From: Aquabacterium sp.
GTDB lineage: Bacteria > Pseudomonadota > Gammaproteobacteria > Burkholderiales > Burkholderiaceae_C
Direction: 5' to 3'
DNA: 14,050 nt
NCBI GenBank assembly: GCA_017989885.1
Contig: JAGNPA010000012.1
Location: 1-14,050 of the forward strand
Made by a program: the position numbers and the translations under genes. Positions 1-8,223 of the stretch are shown here, piece by piece; position 1 is the first letter of the stretch; every line of letters begins with the position of its first letter. Below the pieces are notes generated by a model, which saw only the letters and a program-made list of their open reading frames with translations, ran no database searches and was not told the origin of the DNA.

Positions 1-53
1 CCCGAAAAGATCAACTCTTCGGCAGAAACCACATCAACGTGAATGGTGGACAT
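1..53 (-). CDS. atpC: ATP synthase F1 subunit epsilon, N-terminal fragment (runs off the window)
   Basis: Only the first 17 codons lie inside the window, reading MSTIHVDVVSAEELIFS on the minus strand from the ATG complementary to 51-53. This matches the usual start of proteobacterial epsilon subunits (M-x-T-I-H-V-D-V-V-S-A-E-x-x-I-F-S-G), the first strand of the beta-sandwich domain. Epsilon sits on the central stalk with gamma, couples F1 to the c-ring and inhibits ATP hydrolysis. It follows atpD as the last atp gene, but after an unusually long 172-nt gap that holds two inverted repeats. The ribosome binding site is weak: GAAAG about 8 nt before the ATG. The call rests on a short fragment plus its position in the operon. 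Confidence 0.9.
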   Translation of the reverse strand, partial: MSTIHVDVVSAEELIFS

Positions 54-81
54 ATCGAGCTTTCAAATGAGGTTCAACGAT

Positions 82-130
82 TTGCACCGTCTTGTCAGAC
101 AGTTTTCACACAATCAACAAAACGGTGCAA
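82..130 (-). repeat. Long stem-loop in the atpD-atpC gap
   Basis: Arms 82-95 and 117-130 are 14-nt inverted repeats around a 21-nt loop. The single mismatch (91 against 121) becomes a G-U pair when read as minus-strand RNA, so the atp transcript can form an unbroken 14-bp stem. No T-run follows on the minus strand, so it does not look like an ordinary intrinsic terminator. It ends about 28 nt before the atpC start codon. Possible roles are mRNA stabilisation, processing, or lowering epsilon synthesis; these are inferences. Confidence 0.7.
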
Positions 131-141
131 GAAGCAAGCGG

Positions 142-216
142 TTGGTTCTGAATCAAGGCGCCGCGCACAGCCGTAGCGTGGCTACGGCGAGCACGGCAAC
201 GCCGAGTCAGGACCAA
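142..216. repeat. 75-nt imperfect palindrome, REP-like element after atpD
   Basis: A nested inverted repeat lies directly after the atpD stop codon. The outer arms 142-154 and 204-216 match at 11 of 13 positions. The next pair, GGCG (157-160) and CGCC (200-203), is perfect. The core is a perfect 8-bp hairpin, GCCGTAGC-GTG-GCTACGGC, at 170-188. The wobble in the outer arms favours the plus strand, and no T-tract follows on either strand. The architecture resembles the intergenic palindromic repeats scattered in many Burkholderiales genomes, but I see no second copy in this window. It may be a REP/MITE-like insertion or a transcript-stabilising structure. Confidence 0.6.
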
Positions 217-225
217 ACGCGCCGC

Positions 226-1653
<1,428 letters not shown>

Positions 1654-1672
1654 TCAATTCAAAATCTTCGGA

Positions 1673-2539
1673 TCAGACCGCAGCCGCACCGGCAACGATC
1701 TCGGACAGCTCGGTGGTGATCGCTGCTTGGCGGGTCTTGTTGTAGACCAGCTTCAGTTCCTTGATCACATTGCCAGCGTTGTCGGTGGCGGCCTTCATGG
1801 CCACCATGCGCGCCGACTGCTCCGAAGCCATGTTCTCTGCCACAGCCTGGTAAACCAGCGCCTCAACATAACGGGTCATCAGCTCGTCGATCACCAGCTT
1901 GGCGTCCGGCTCATAGATGTATTCCCATGAATGAGTCGTCTCGCCTGCGAACTCGTCTGCGGACAGCGGCAGCAATTGCTGCACCTGAGGCTCCTGCTTC
2001 ATCGTGTTGATGAAGCGGGTGTAGCACAGGTAGACCGCGCTGAGTTCACCAGCGGTGTAAGCGTCGAGCAGAACCTTGACCGGGCCAATGAGCTTTTCCA
2101 GATGCGGGGTGTCACCCATGCCGACGACGTTGGCGACGACATTGGCGCGAATGCGATTGAAAAAGCCCGTGGCCTTGTTGCCGATGGCAACCACGTCGGC
2201 CTTGACACCCTGACCGTCCAGCTCACGGAGCTGGTTGGTCACGGCACGCAGCACGTTCGTGTTCAGGCCACCGCACAGACCCTTGTCCGTGCTCACCACG
2301 ATGAAGCCCACCTTCTTGCCGCCCGCCGAGGGCAGCATGAAGGGGTGGACGTACTCGGGGTTGGCCTTGGCCAAGTTCGCCGTGATGTTGCGCACCTTTT
2401 CAGCGTAGGGGCGAGCCGCAAGCATGCGATCTTGCGCCTTGCGCATCTTCGAAGCCGCGACCATTTCCATGGCCTTGGTGATCTTCTTGGTGTTCTCGAC
2501 GCTCTTGATCTTGTTGCGAATTTCCTTGCCTACGGCCAT
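1673..2539 (-). CDS. atpG: ATP synthase F1 subunit gamma (central stalk rotor)
   Basis: The product is 288 residues, the usual gamma length. The N-terminal helix carries the family sequence [20 protein letters not shown] (10-29), and the C-terminus has the helix containing [17 protein letters not shown]. These two helices form the coiled coil that turns inside the alpha3beta3 ring. The central Rossmann-like part contains [11 protein letters not shown]. The ATG complementary to 2537-2539 has a strong AAGGAG about 7 nt upstream. That Shine-Dalgarno overlaps the atpA stop codon (TAAAGGAG), and the gap is only 11 nt, so gamma translation is probably coupled to alpha. Nothing is truncated or odd. 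Confidence 0.98.
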   Translation of the reverse strand: MAVGKEIRNKIKSVENTKKITKAMEMVAASKMRKAQDRMLAARPYAEKVRNITANLAKANPEYVHPFMLPSAGGKKVGFIVVSTDKGLCGGLNTNVLRAVTNQLRELDGQGVKADVVAIGNKATGFFNRIRANVVANVVGMGDTPHLEKLIGPVKVLLDAYTAGELSAVYLCYTRFINTMKQEPQVQQLLPLSADEFAGETTHSWEYIYEPDAKLVIDELMTRYVEALVYQAVAENMASEQSARMVAMKAATDNAGNVIKELKLVYNKTRQAAITTELSEIVAGAAAV

Positions 2540-2550
2540 GGTGCGCTCCT

Positions 2551-4104
2551 TTAGGCGAAGGTCTTCTTGAACGCGACGATGGCCGATTGCAGTTCGGCTT
2601 CAGCGTCCTTGTCCAGGGCCTTCTTCTCTTCGATCTTGGCCAGCAAAGCAGCGTGGCTGGTCTTGAGGAACTGGTGCAGACCAGCTTCAAAAGGCAGCAC
2701 TCGCTTGACTTCGATGTCGTCCATGTAACCCTTGTTGACGGCAAACAGCGTTGCGCCCATCAGGGAGATCGACAGAGGTTGGTACTGAGCCTGCTTCAGC
2801 AGCTCGGTCACGCGGGCACCACGGTCCAGCTGCTTGCGGGTGGCAGCATCCAGATCGGAAGCGAACTGCGCGAACGCAGCCAGTTCACGGTACTGAGCCA
2901 GGTCGGTACGGATACCGCCGGACAGGCTCTTGATGACCTTGGTCTGAGCAGCACCACCCACGCGCGACACCGAGATACCGGCGTTGATGGCGGGACGGAT
3001 ACCGGCGTTGAACAGGTTGGTTTCCAGGAAGATCTGACCGTCGGTGATCGAGATCACGTTGGTCGGAACGAAAGCGGACACGTCACCCGCCTGGGTTTCG
3101 ATGATGGGCAGGGCGGTCAAGGAACCGGTCTTGCCCTTCACTTCGCCGTTGGTGAACGCTTCGACGTAGTCGGCGCTCACGCGGGCAGCACGCTCCAGCA
3201 GGCGGCTGTGGAGATAGAACACGTCGCCAGGGAAAGCTTCGCGGCCGGGCGGACGACGCAGCAGCAGCGAGACTTGACGGTAGGCAACGGCTTGCTTGGA
3301 CAGGTCGTCATACACGATCAGGGCGTCTTGACCGCGGTCGCGGAAGTACTCGCCCATGGCGCAACCGGAGTAGGCCGACACGAACTGCATGGCAGCCGAG
3401 TCAGAGGCCGAAGCGGCGACGACGATGGTGTATTCCATGGCGCCAGCTTGTTCCAGCGAGCGCACGACGTTCTTGATCGACGAAGCCTTCTGACCGATGG
3501 CGACGTAGATACAGGTGACGCCTTGGCCCTTCTGGTTGATGATCGCGTCGATGGCGACAGCGGTCTTGCCAGTCTGGCGGTCACCAATGATCAGCTCGCG
3601 CTGACCACGGCCGACGGGCACCATCGAGTCGATGGACTTGATGCCGGTCTGCAGGGGTTGATCCACGGATTGACGCGCGATCACACCAGGAGCGATCTTC
3701 TCGATGGGAGAAGTCATCTTGGCGTTGATCGGGCCCTTGCCGTCGATGGGCTGACCCAGAGAGTTCACCACGCGACCAATCAGCTCAGGGCCGACGGGCA
3801 CTTCCAGAATGCGACCGGTCGTCTTGACGACGTCGCCTTCAGAGATGTGCTCGTAGGCACCCAGAATCACGGCGCCGACGGAGTCGCGCTCGAGGTTCAG
3901 GGCCAGGCCGTAGGTGGGGACGCCGGAGGCATCCGCGGGGAACTCCAACATTTCGCCTTGCATGGCATCGGACAAGCCGTGCACGCGGACGATACCGTCG
4001 GACACAGAGATGACGGTACCTTGGTTGCGAATGTCGGCAGCCGCGCCGAGACCTTCGATGCGGCTCTTGATCAGTTCGGAAATTTCTGCGGGATTCAGTT
4101 GCAT
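2551..4104 (-). CDS. atpA: ATP synthase F1 subunit alpha (regulatory)
   Basis: The product has 517 residues. It opens [18 protein letters not shown], the segment that touches delta and the peripheral stalk. The P-loop GDRQTGKT is at 174-181, and the alpha signature with the arginine finger, [13 protein letters not shown], lies near 370-385. Alpha binds nucleotide without catalysis and supplies the arginine finger to the beta sites. The ATG is complementary to 4102-4104, with GGGAGC about 8 nt upstream. It lies after a 120-nt gap from atpH that holds a perfect hairpin; the atpF-atpH and atpA-atpG joints are far tighter. The sequence is intact and typical for Burkholderiales. Confidence 0.98.
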   Translation of the reverse strand: MQLNPAEISELIKSRIEGLGAAADIRNQGTVISVSDGIVRVHGLSDAMQGEMLEFPADASGVPTYGLALNLERDSVGAVILGAYEHISEGDVVKTTGRILEVPVGPELIGRVVNSLGQPIDGKGPINAKMTSPIEKIAPGVIARQSVDQPLQTGIKSIDSMVPVGRGQRELIIGDRQTGKTAVAIDAIINQKGQGVTCIYVAIGQKASSIKNVVRSLEQAGAMEYTIVVAASASDSAAMQFVSAYSGCAMGEYFRDRGQDALIVYDDLSKQAVAYRQVSLLLRRPPGREAFPGDVFYLHSRLLERAARVSADYVEAFTNGEVKGKTGSLTALPIIETQAGDVSAFVPTNVISITDGQIFLETNLFNAGIRPAINAGISVSRVGGAAQTKVIKSLSGGIRTDLAQYRELAAFAQFASDLDAATRKQLDRGARVTELLKQAQYQPLSISLMGATLFAVNKGYMDDIEVKRVLPFEAGLHQFLKTSHAALLAKIEEKKALDKDAEAELQSAIVAFKKTFA

Positions 4105-4159
4105 TGCTTTGCTCCCAGGCTGGTCAAGGGCTGCGCGAAGGCGAACCTCGTTGACAACA

Positions 4160-4182
4160 ACCGGTGGCGCAATACCACCGGT
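4160..4182 (-). other. Hairpin in the atpH-atpA gap
   Basis: ACCGGTGG (4160-4167) and CCACCGGT (4175-4182) form a perfect 8-bp stem with a 7-nt loop, inside the 120-nt untranslated gap 4105-4224. On the minus transcript it is followed by TGTTGTC, not a U-run, so full termination is unlikely. It may be a processing or stability element that separates the membrane-sector genes from the F1 genes. Apart from this hairpin and the atpA ribosome binding site I see nothing else in the gap. Confidence 0.6.
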
Positions 4183-4224
4183 AGAGGGTTGAGCGACTAT
4201 TCGGATGGAGGCCGGGACTCTGGA

Positions 4225-4758
4225 TCAGGCCAGAAGAGCCGACTTCATGCGTTCGAGACGGGCTTTGACAGAGGTGTCGAGGACCTCGTCGCCGACCACC
4301 ACGCGCACACCGCCGATGAGGCCGGCGTCGACCTCAACTTTGGCTTCCAGCTTGCGACCAAAACGCTTTTCCAGCGGCCCGATGATCTCGGCCACTTGGG
4401 CGTCGGAGATCGGGTAGGCGCTGTAAACGCGGGCTTCGGCCACACCCTGGCGGGCATGCACGAGGGTCTGGAACATCTCGGCCATCAGCGGCAAAGCCGC
4501 CAGACGACCGTTGTCCAGCACGGTACGCAGGAAGTTGGCCACAGCCGGAGCCAAAGCCACCTTGGCCGCCCCCGTGATGACGCCGTAGATCTGTTCCACG
4601 GTGACACGGGGGTTGTCAGCAAAGGTACGCAGTTCAGGATCGCTAGCGATCTGAGCCAGCGCGCCCACTTGCTCGACCAAAACTGATTGCTCAGCCTCGG
4701 AGGTGGCCTTGAACAAGGCTTCGGCGTAGGGACGGGCGATGGTGGCAAGCTCGGCCAT
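4225..4758 (-). CDS. atpH: ATP synthase F1 subunit delta (OSCP-like)
   Basis: The product is 177 residues, normal for the family. It begins MAELATIARPYAEALFKA, the conserved first helix of the N-terminal bundle that binds the alpha N-termini. The C-terminal domain includes VDAGLIGGVRVVVGDEVLDTSVKARL (given from about 145; the key residues are the GLIGG and the D-x-S-x-x-x-x-L pattern). Delta clamps the b-dimer peripheral stalk to the top of F1. I chose the ATG complementary to 4756-4758. It lies 2 nt after the atpF stop with GGAG about 8 nt upstream, which suggests coupling. An in-frame GTG two codons earlier overlaps the atpF stop and is less likely. Confidence 0.96.
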   Translation of the reverse strand: MAELATIARPYAEALFKATSEAEQSVLVEQVGALAQIASDPELRTFADNPRVTVEQIYGVITGAAKVALAPAVANFLRTVLDNGRLAALPLMAEMFQTLVHARQGVAEARVYSAYPISDAQVAEIIGPLEKRFGRKLEAKVEVDAGLIGGVRVVVGDEVLDTSVKARLERMKSALLA

Positions 4759-4760
4759 GA

Positions 4761-5231
4761 TCACAGCTCCGACTTCAGGCGGCTCAGCAGGTCGGCATGG
4801 ACCTCGGCTGAGACCTCGCGACGCAGAATCTGCTCGGCACCCTTGACGGCCAGACCAGCGACTTGCTCACGCAAGGTTTCACGGGCTTGGTTCGCCAGTT
4901 GATCGGCTTCTGCCTTGGCATCAGCAACGATCTTGGCACCTTCGTCGACAGCGCGCTTTTTGGCGTCTTCGACGATGGTGGCTGCGCGCTTTTCAGCGTC
5001 AGCAATGCGTTGAGCGATTTCGTCGCGGGACTGGCTGAGCTGTTCCTGGACGCTTTTGTTAGCGTTTGCCAGTTCCAGCTTTGCCTTGTCAGCCGCAGCC
5101 AGACCGTCCGCGATCTTGGTTGCGCGCTCGTCGAGTGCCTTCGTGATCGGGGGCCACACGAATTTCATCGTGAACCACCACAGGATCCCGAACACCACGA
5201 TCTGCGCGAACAATGTTGCGTTCAGATTCAC
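4761..5231 (-). CDS. atpF: ATP synthase F0 subunit b (peripheral stalk)
   Basis: The product has 156 residues, the standard length of subunit b. A single membrane span lies at about 5-26 ([20 protein letters not shown]), followed by the hinge [10 protein letters not shown]. From about 40 to 150 it is a long charged, Ala/Lys/Glu-rich helix that forms the right-handed coiled coil of the stator. Two copies hold a and F1 together. The start is GTG (complementary to 5229-5231). It is supported by the family N-terminus [10 protein letters not shown] and by GAAAGG 8 nt upstream. That Shine-Dalgarno lies in the 3' arm of a stem-loop that begins just after the atpE stop, so initiation may depend on ribosomes finishing atpE. 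Confidence 0.97.
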   Translation of the reverse strand: MNLNATLFAQIVVFGILWWFTMKFVWPPITKALDERATKIADGLAAADKAKLELANANKSVQEQLSQSRDEIAQRIADAEKRAATIVEDAKKRAVDEGAKIVADAKAEADQLANQARETLREQVAGLAVKGAEQILRREVSAEVHADLLSRLKSEL

Positions 5232-5236
5232 GGCTC

Positions 5237-5279
5237 GGACCTTTCTCGGTTAATTGAAATGTTCAGTCGAGAAGGGACC
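5237..5279 (-). promoter_or_regulatory. Stem-loop covering the atpF ribosome binding site
   Basis: Arms 5268-5279 (5' on the transcript) and 5237-5248 (3') pair at 10 of 12 positions around a 19-nt loop. The 3' arm contains GAAAGG (complement of 5240-5245), the Shine-Dalgarno of atpF, 8 nt before its GTG. The 5' arm begins 2 nt after the atpE stop codon, so a ribosome terminating on atpE would cover and melt it. Two mismatches interrupt the stem, so its stability needs calculation. Confidence 0.55.
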
Positions 5280-5281
5280 GA

Positions 5282-5590
<309 letters not shown>

Positions 5591-5615
5591 CTCGTTCAGG
5601 TCACACCGATCGAAA

Positions 5616-6530
5616 TCAGTGGCCTTGATGTGCCTGACCGATGTACACCAGGGTCAGCATCATGAAGATGAAGGCCTGGAGGGCAATGATCAGGATGTGG
5701 AAGATGGCCCAGGCAGAGCCTGCCAGAATGTGGAGGATCCACAGACCAGCGCCACCCATGGTCAGGGCAGCGCCCACAGCGCCACCCAGCAAGGCGATCA
5801 GCATGAACACCAATTCACCTGCGTACATGTTGCCCCACAGCCGCATGCCGTGAGAGATCGTCTTGGCGCCAAACTCAACCAGGTTCAGGAAGAAGTTGGG
5901 CAAGGCCAGGGCGATCGTTCCCACCACGCCGTGAGCATGGAAAGGCGCCGTGAACAGTTCCTTGATGAAGCCGCCCACGCCCTTGATCTTCATGTTGTAG
6001 TACAGGCAGATCAGCAGGACGGAGATCGACATGCCCAGGGTGATGGACAGGTCGGCGGTGGGCACCACACGCATGTAAGCGTGGTGCGGATCGTGACCGG
6101 CCACCTTGTAGTACTCCTCCCACAGGCGCGGGAGCAGGTCGACGGGCAGCAAATCCATCGCGTTCATGAAGAAGATCCACACGAACACCGTCAGGGCCAC
6201 AGGGGCCACGGCCTTGCGGGAGGTGGCGTTGGGAATGATGCCCTTGGCCTGCGTGTCGACCAGCTCGACCAGCATTTCAACCGCCGCCTGGAAGCGCCCC
6301 GGCACGCCGGAGGTGGCGCGGCTGGCCGCTTTCCACAGCACGAAGATCGCCAACAGCCCCAGGGCCGTGGCCCAGAAGATGGAGTCGAGGTTGATGTAAG
6401 ACCAGTCGACGATGGACTGCTCTTGAGCATGGTTCTGCAGGTGGCGCAGGTGGTGCCCGATGTATTCCGGAGCGGTTGGCCCGTGGTGGGCCGCTTGTTC
6501 AGCCGTAGCGGCGACAGCGTCAGCAGACAT
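5616..6530 (-). CDS. atpB: ATP synthase F0 subunit a (proton channel stator)
   Basis: The product is 304 residues, longer than the 271 of E. coli. The extra length is a polar, His-rich N-terminus (HH at 15-16 and 26-27) and the 140-155 loop. The essential channel arginine is R230 in [15 protein letters not shown] (226-240). The segment [20 protein letters not shown] (115-134) is typical of the family. Several membrane spans follow, ending with [20 protein letters not shown]. Subunit a provides the proton half-channels against the c-ring. The ATG complementary to 6528-6530 gives [10 protein letters not shown] and has GAGAG about 8 nt upstream. A TTG two codons earlier is in frame but less likely. 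The start is 15 nt after the atpI stop. Confidence 0.97.
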   Translation of the reverse strand: MSADAVAATAEQAAHHGPTAPEYIGHHLRHLQNHAQEQSIVDWSYINLDSIFWATALGLLAIFVLWKAASRATSGVPGRFQAAVEMLVELVDTQAKGIIPNATSRKAVAPVALTVFVWIFFMNAMDLLPVDLLPRLWEEYYKVAGHDPHHAYMRVVPTADLSITLGMSISVLLICLYYNMKIKGVGGFIKELFTAPFHAHGVVGTIALALPNFFLNLVEFGAKTISHGMRLWGNMYAGELVFMLIALLGGAVGAALTMGGAGLWILHILAGSAWAIFHILIIALQAFIFMMLTLVYIGQAHQGH

Positions 6531-6545
6531 CAGCAACTCTCGTAA

Positions 6546-7058
6546 TCAAGATTTTTCACAGCGGCGCTGCCCGACAAGCAGCACCACCCCAACAACTTTC
6601 AAAACCAGCACCAGGGTCACCAGCAGCGCCACCCAGTTCAGCGGCTGAACCACTTGCGGCGCCATGGCCAGCAGGGCGCAGATCAGACCCAGCTTGAGCA
6701 CCTCCCAAACCAGAAGGCGCCCCACCCCGCGCCGCGCATTGCGTCCGAACACCCCGCGCGCCATCAGCAGACCGGGCACCACGACCACGGCCGTCGCATA
6801 CAGCGAGGACCAGAAGGCGGACACATCACGCGACAGACCACCCCAGAGGAGCGCGACCAGCACACCGAACAGCGTTTGCGCGGCCAGAACCTGCCACACA
6901 GACATCGACGGGTGCCTGGCGATCAGGGCTTGCGCCTCTTCTCGCGTCAGCGGCTCAACGGGTGGATCGATGTCTTTGGACCAGTCGGACACATCGAAGT
7001 CGGCATCGTGTACCGCTTTCTCGCCGCCTCTTGGCCTGGAACTTTGAGGCGTGGACAT
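6546..7058 (-). CDS. atpI: ATP synthase assembly protein I (AtpI/UncI)
   Basis: The product is 170 residues. The first 50 or so are polar and acidic (FDVSDWSKDIDPPVEPLTREEA at 21-42; key features are the acidic and proline residues). Four likely membrane helices follow, at about 54-74, 84-103, 115-133 and 142-163, and then a short basic tail. This layout and its place before atpB fit AtpI, which helps c-ring assembly and is not part of the finished enzyme. Sequence conservation in the family is low, so position carries much of the call. The start is the ATG complementary to 7056-7058. An open frame extends upstream across the promoter to about 7370, but that part does not look coding. The Shine-Dalgarno is weak (GAG about 9 nt upstream). 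Confidence 0.88.
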   Translation of the reverse strand: MSTPQSSRPRGGEKAVHDADFDVSDWSKDIDPPVEPLTREEAQALIARHPSMSVWQVLAAQTLFGVLVALLWGGLSRDVSAFWSSLYATAVVVVPGLLMARGVFGRNARRGVGRLLVWEVLKLGLICALLAMAPQVVQPLNWVALLVTLVLVLKVVGVVLLVGQRRCEKS

Positions 7059-7084
7059 GTCACTCGCTCTATGGCTGGTGGTAG

Positions 7085-7131
7085 GGCGCTTTTGGCGCCG
7101 ACCTGGCACAAACACACCGACCCGATGTCGG
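7085..7131 (-). other. Two small hairpins in the atp operon leader
   Basis: The predicted leader of about 79 nt contains CCGAC-N5-GTCGG at 7117-7131 and GGCGC-N5-GCGCC at 7085-7099. Both are perfect 5-bp stems. Neither is followed by a U-run on the transcript. They may only stabilise the 5' end; no known riboswitch is recognised. Confidence 0.4.
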
Positions 7132-7143
7132 CAAAACCTAAAG

Positions 7144-7172
7144 ATTATACGCAGTAACCCGGACGGATCCAA
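7144..7172 (-). promoter_or_regulatory. Sigma-70 promoter of the atp operon
   Basis: On the minus strand TATAAT (complement of 7144-7149) is a perfect -10 box. Seventeen bases upstream is TTGGAT (complement of 7167-7172), a weak -35 that keeps only the TTG. Transcription would start near 7137, leaving about 79 nt before the atpI ATG. It is the only strong sigma-70 -10 box I found upstream of the operon. Confidence 0.7.
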
Positions 7173-7357
7173 GCGTCCCGCCCGATTTGCTGCCGTGATC
7201 CCCTCGAATGCGGCCAATCCATTCAGCCCCCCCATCCGAGGGAATCCCTGGGGCAAGCCCGATGGCTGCTGTGAGTGCGGGCCGTCATGCTGAGTACAAC
7301 CTTGTCGATGGCCTCCCCTGGTGCCCTCGATGTCAGCACTCAGGTGGAGTCTCCAGC
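7173..7357. other. Non-coding divergent region before the GNAT-GH3 cassette
   Basis: This stretch must hold the promoter of the plus-strand cassette, but no good one is visible. TACAAC at 7295-7300 is the best -10 candidate, and it lacks a convincing -35. TCGATG occurs twice, at 7305-7310 and 7327-7332, 22 bp apart (two helical turns), which could be an operator but is short enough to be chance. AGGGAATCCCT at 7239-7249 is a small palindrome. GTGGAG at 7344-7349 is the ribosome binding site of the first cassette gene. Confidence 0.4.
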
Positions 7358-8221
7358 ATGACCTCGACAACCCGCAAAGAAAGCGTCAGTACCTTCTACC
7401 GCCCGATCCAGGGCGTCACGGTCACGCACATCAAGCAGATGTACGACCTGTATGCCTCGTTCTACGAGAACACCTCGCTGGACGTGTTCCTGCACGACCT
7501 GAGCAAGAAGTCGGGCGTGATCCTCCTGACGCGAAAGTCGGACGATCAGGTTGTTGGTTTTTCGACACTGACCACCTTTGACCTGACGGTGGACGGGCGC
7601 CGGATCCGCGGCATTTTCAGCGGCGACACCATCATCGAACCCGCTTACTGGGGCAACAACGCCCTGGCCACGACCTTTCAGCGCCGTGTCCTGATCGAGC
7701 GGTTCAAGCATCCGCTCACACCGTTCTACTGGTTCCTGATCTCCAAGGGCTACAAGACCTATCTGCTCTTGACCAACAATTTCTACAACTACTACCCCAA
7801 TGTGAACGGTGGTGACGAGCGTTACCGTCGCGTCACCGAGGCCTATTGCGAGGCGCTGTTCCCGGAGGCCTTTGACCGCAAGCGCATGCTGCTGGATTTC
7901 GGCAACGAGTATGTGTGCCTCAAGGGCGACGTGGCCGAGATCACGCCCGAGCTGAAGGCGGCCAACCCGCACATCGCGTTCTTCGAGAAGATCAATCCGG
8001 AGTGGCGCCGCGGCACCGAGGTGCCGTGCGTGGGCTCGCTGGACTACGAGAGCGTGCTGCGCTCTTGCATCGACATGCCGCTGAAGTGGGTGCGCAAGCA
8101 CCTGCTGAAAACGCACCGTCCGGCCGGCCTCGACCTGACCCCGACGCAGCGCACCGGTGCCTCCCCCTGGCCCGACACCGATGTGATGCACGACACGCTG
8201 GATCGCCAGCGGGCGTCCTGA
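7358..8221 (+). CDS. GNAT-like acyltransferase-related protein, first gene of GH3 cassette
   Basis: The product has 287 residues, soluble, with no signal peptide. Residues about 20-140 look like a GNAT fold. The strand pair VVGFSTLT...FDLTVDGRRIRGIFSGDT (key motif SGDT at 88-91) followed by EPAYWGNNAL (94-103) aligns with the equivalent part of the tandem-GNAT protein two genes downstream. The acyl-CoA phosphate-binding R/Q-x-x-G-x-G/A loop is replaced here by WGNNAL, so normal acetyl-CoA use is doubtful. The C-terminal 140 residues contain NPEWRRGTEVPCVG (213-226) and match nothing I can name. The ATG at 7358 has GTGGAG 8 nt upstream; the open frame reaches back to 7208 but without coding character. 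The stop lies 2 nt before the GH3 gene. Function is unknown; an acyl-transferring or acyl-binding partner of GH3 is inferred. Confidence 0.75.
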   Translation: MTSTTRKESVSTFYRPIQGVTVTHIKQMYDLYASFYENTSLDVFLHDLSKKSGVILLTRKSDDQVVGFSTLTTFDLTVDGRRIRGIFSGDTIIEPAYWGNNALATTFQRRVLIERFKHPLTPFYWFLISKGYKTYLLLTNNFYNYYPNVNGGDERYRRVTEAYCEALFPEAFDRKRMLLDFGNEYVCLKGDVAEITPELKAANPHIAFFEKINPEWRRGTEVPCVGSLDYESVLRSCIDMPLKWVRKHLLKTHRPAGLDLTPTQRTGASPWPDTDVMHDTLDRQRAS

Positions 8222-8223
8222 GC

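Noticed and set aside
2587..4686. A 699-codon open frame on the plus strand opposite atpA and atpH
   Set aside because: It is antisense to two unmistakable genes and its length follows from their codon bias. The translation is rich in His, Gln, Arg, Asp and Val without domains, typical of an antisense shadow, and there is no ribosome binding site logic.
7295..7300. TACAAC as a firm promoter of the GNAT-GH3 cassette
   Set aside because: There is no matching -35 at 16-18 bp, so it is mentioned only as the best of weak candidates.
7208..7357. N-terminal extension of the first cassette gene from an ATG at 7208
   Set aside because: The 50 extra residues are low-complexity and Pro/Gly/Ser-rich. 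A good GTGGAG ribosome binding site stands 8 nt before the ATG at 7358, and the conserved part starts after it.
7059..7370. Upstream extension of atpI to about 7370
   Set aside because: It would read through the perfect TATAAT promoter and its translation does not look like protein. The ATG at 7058 gives a normal AtpI length.
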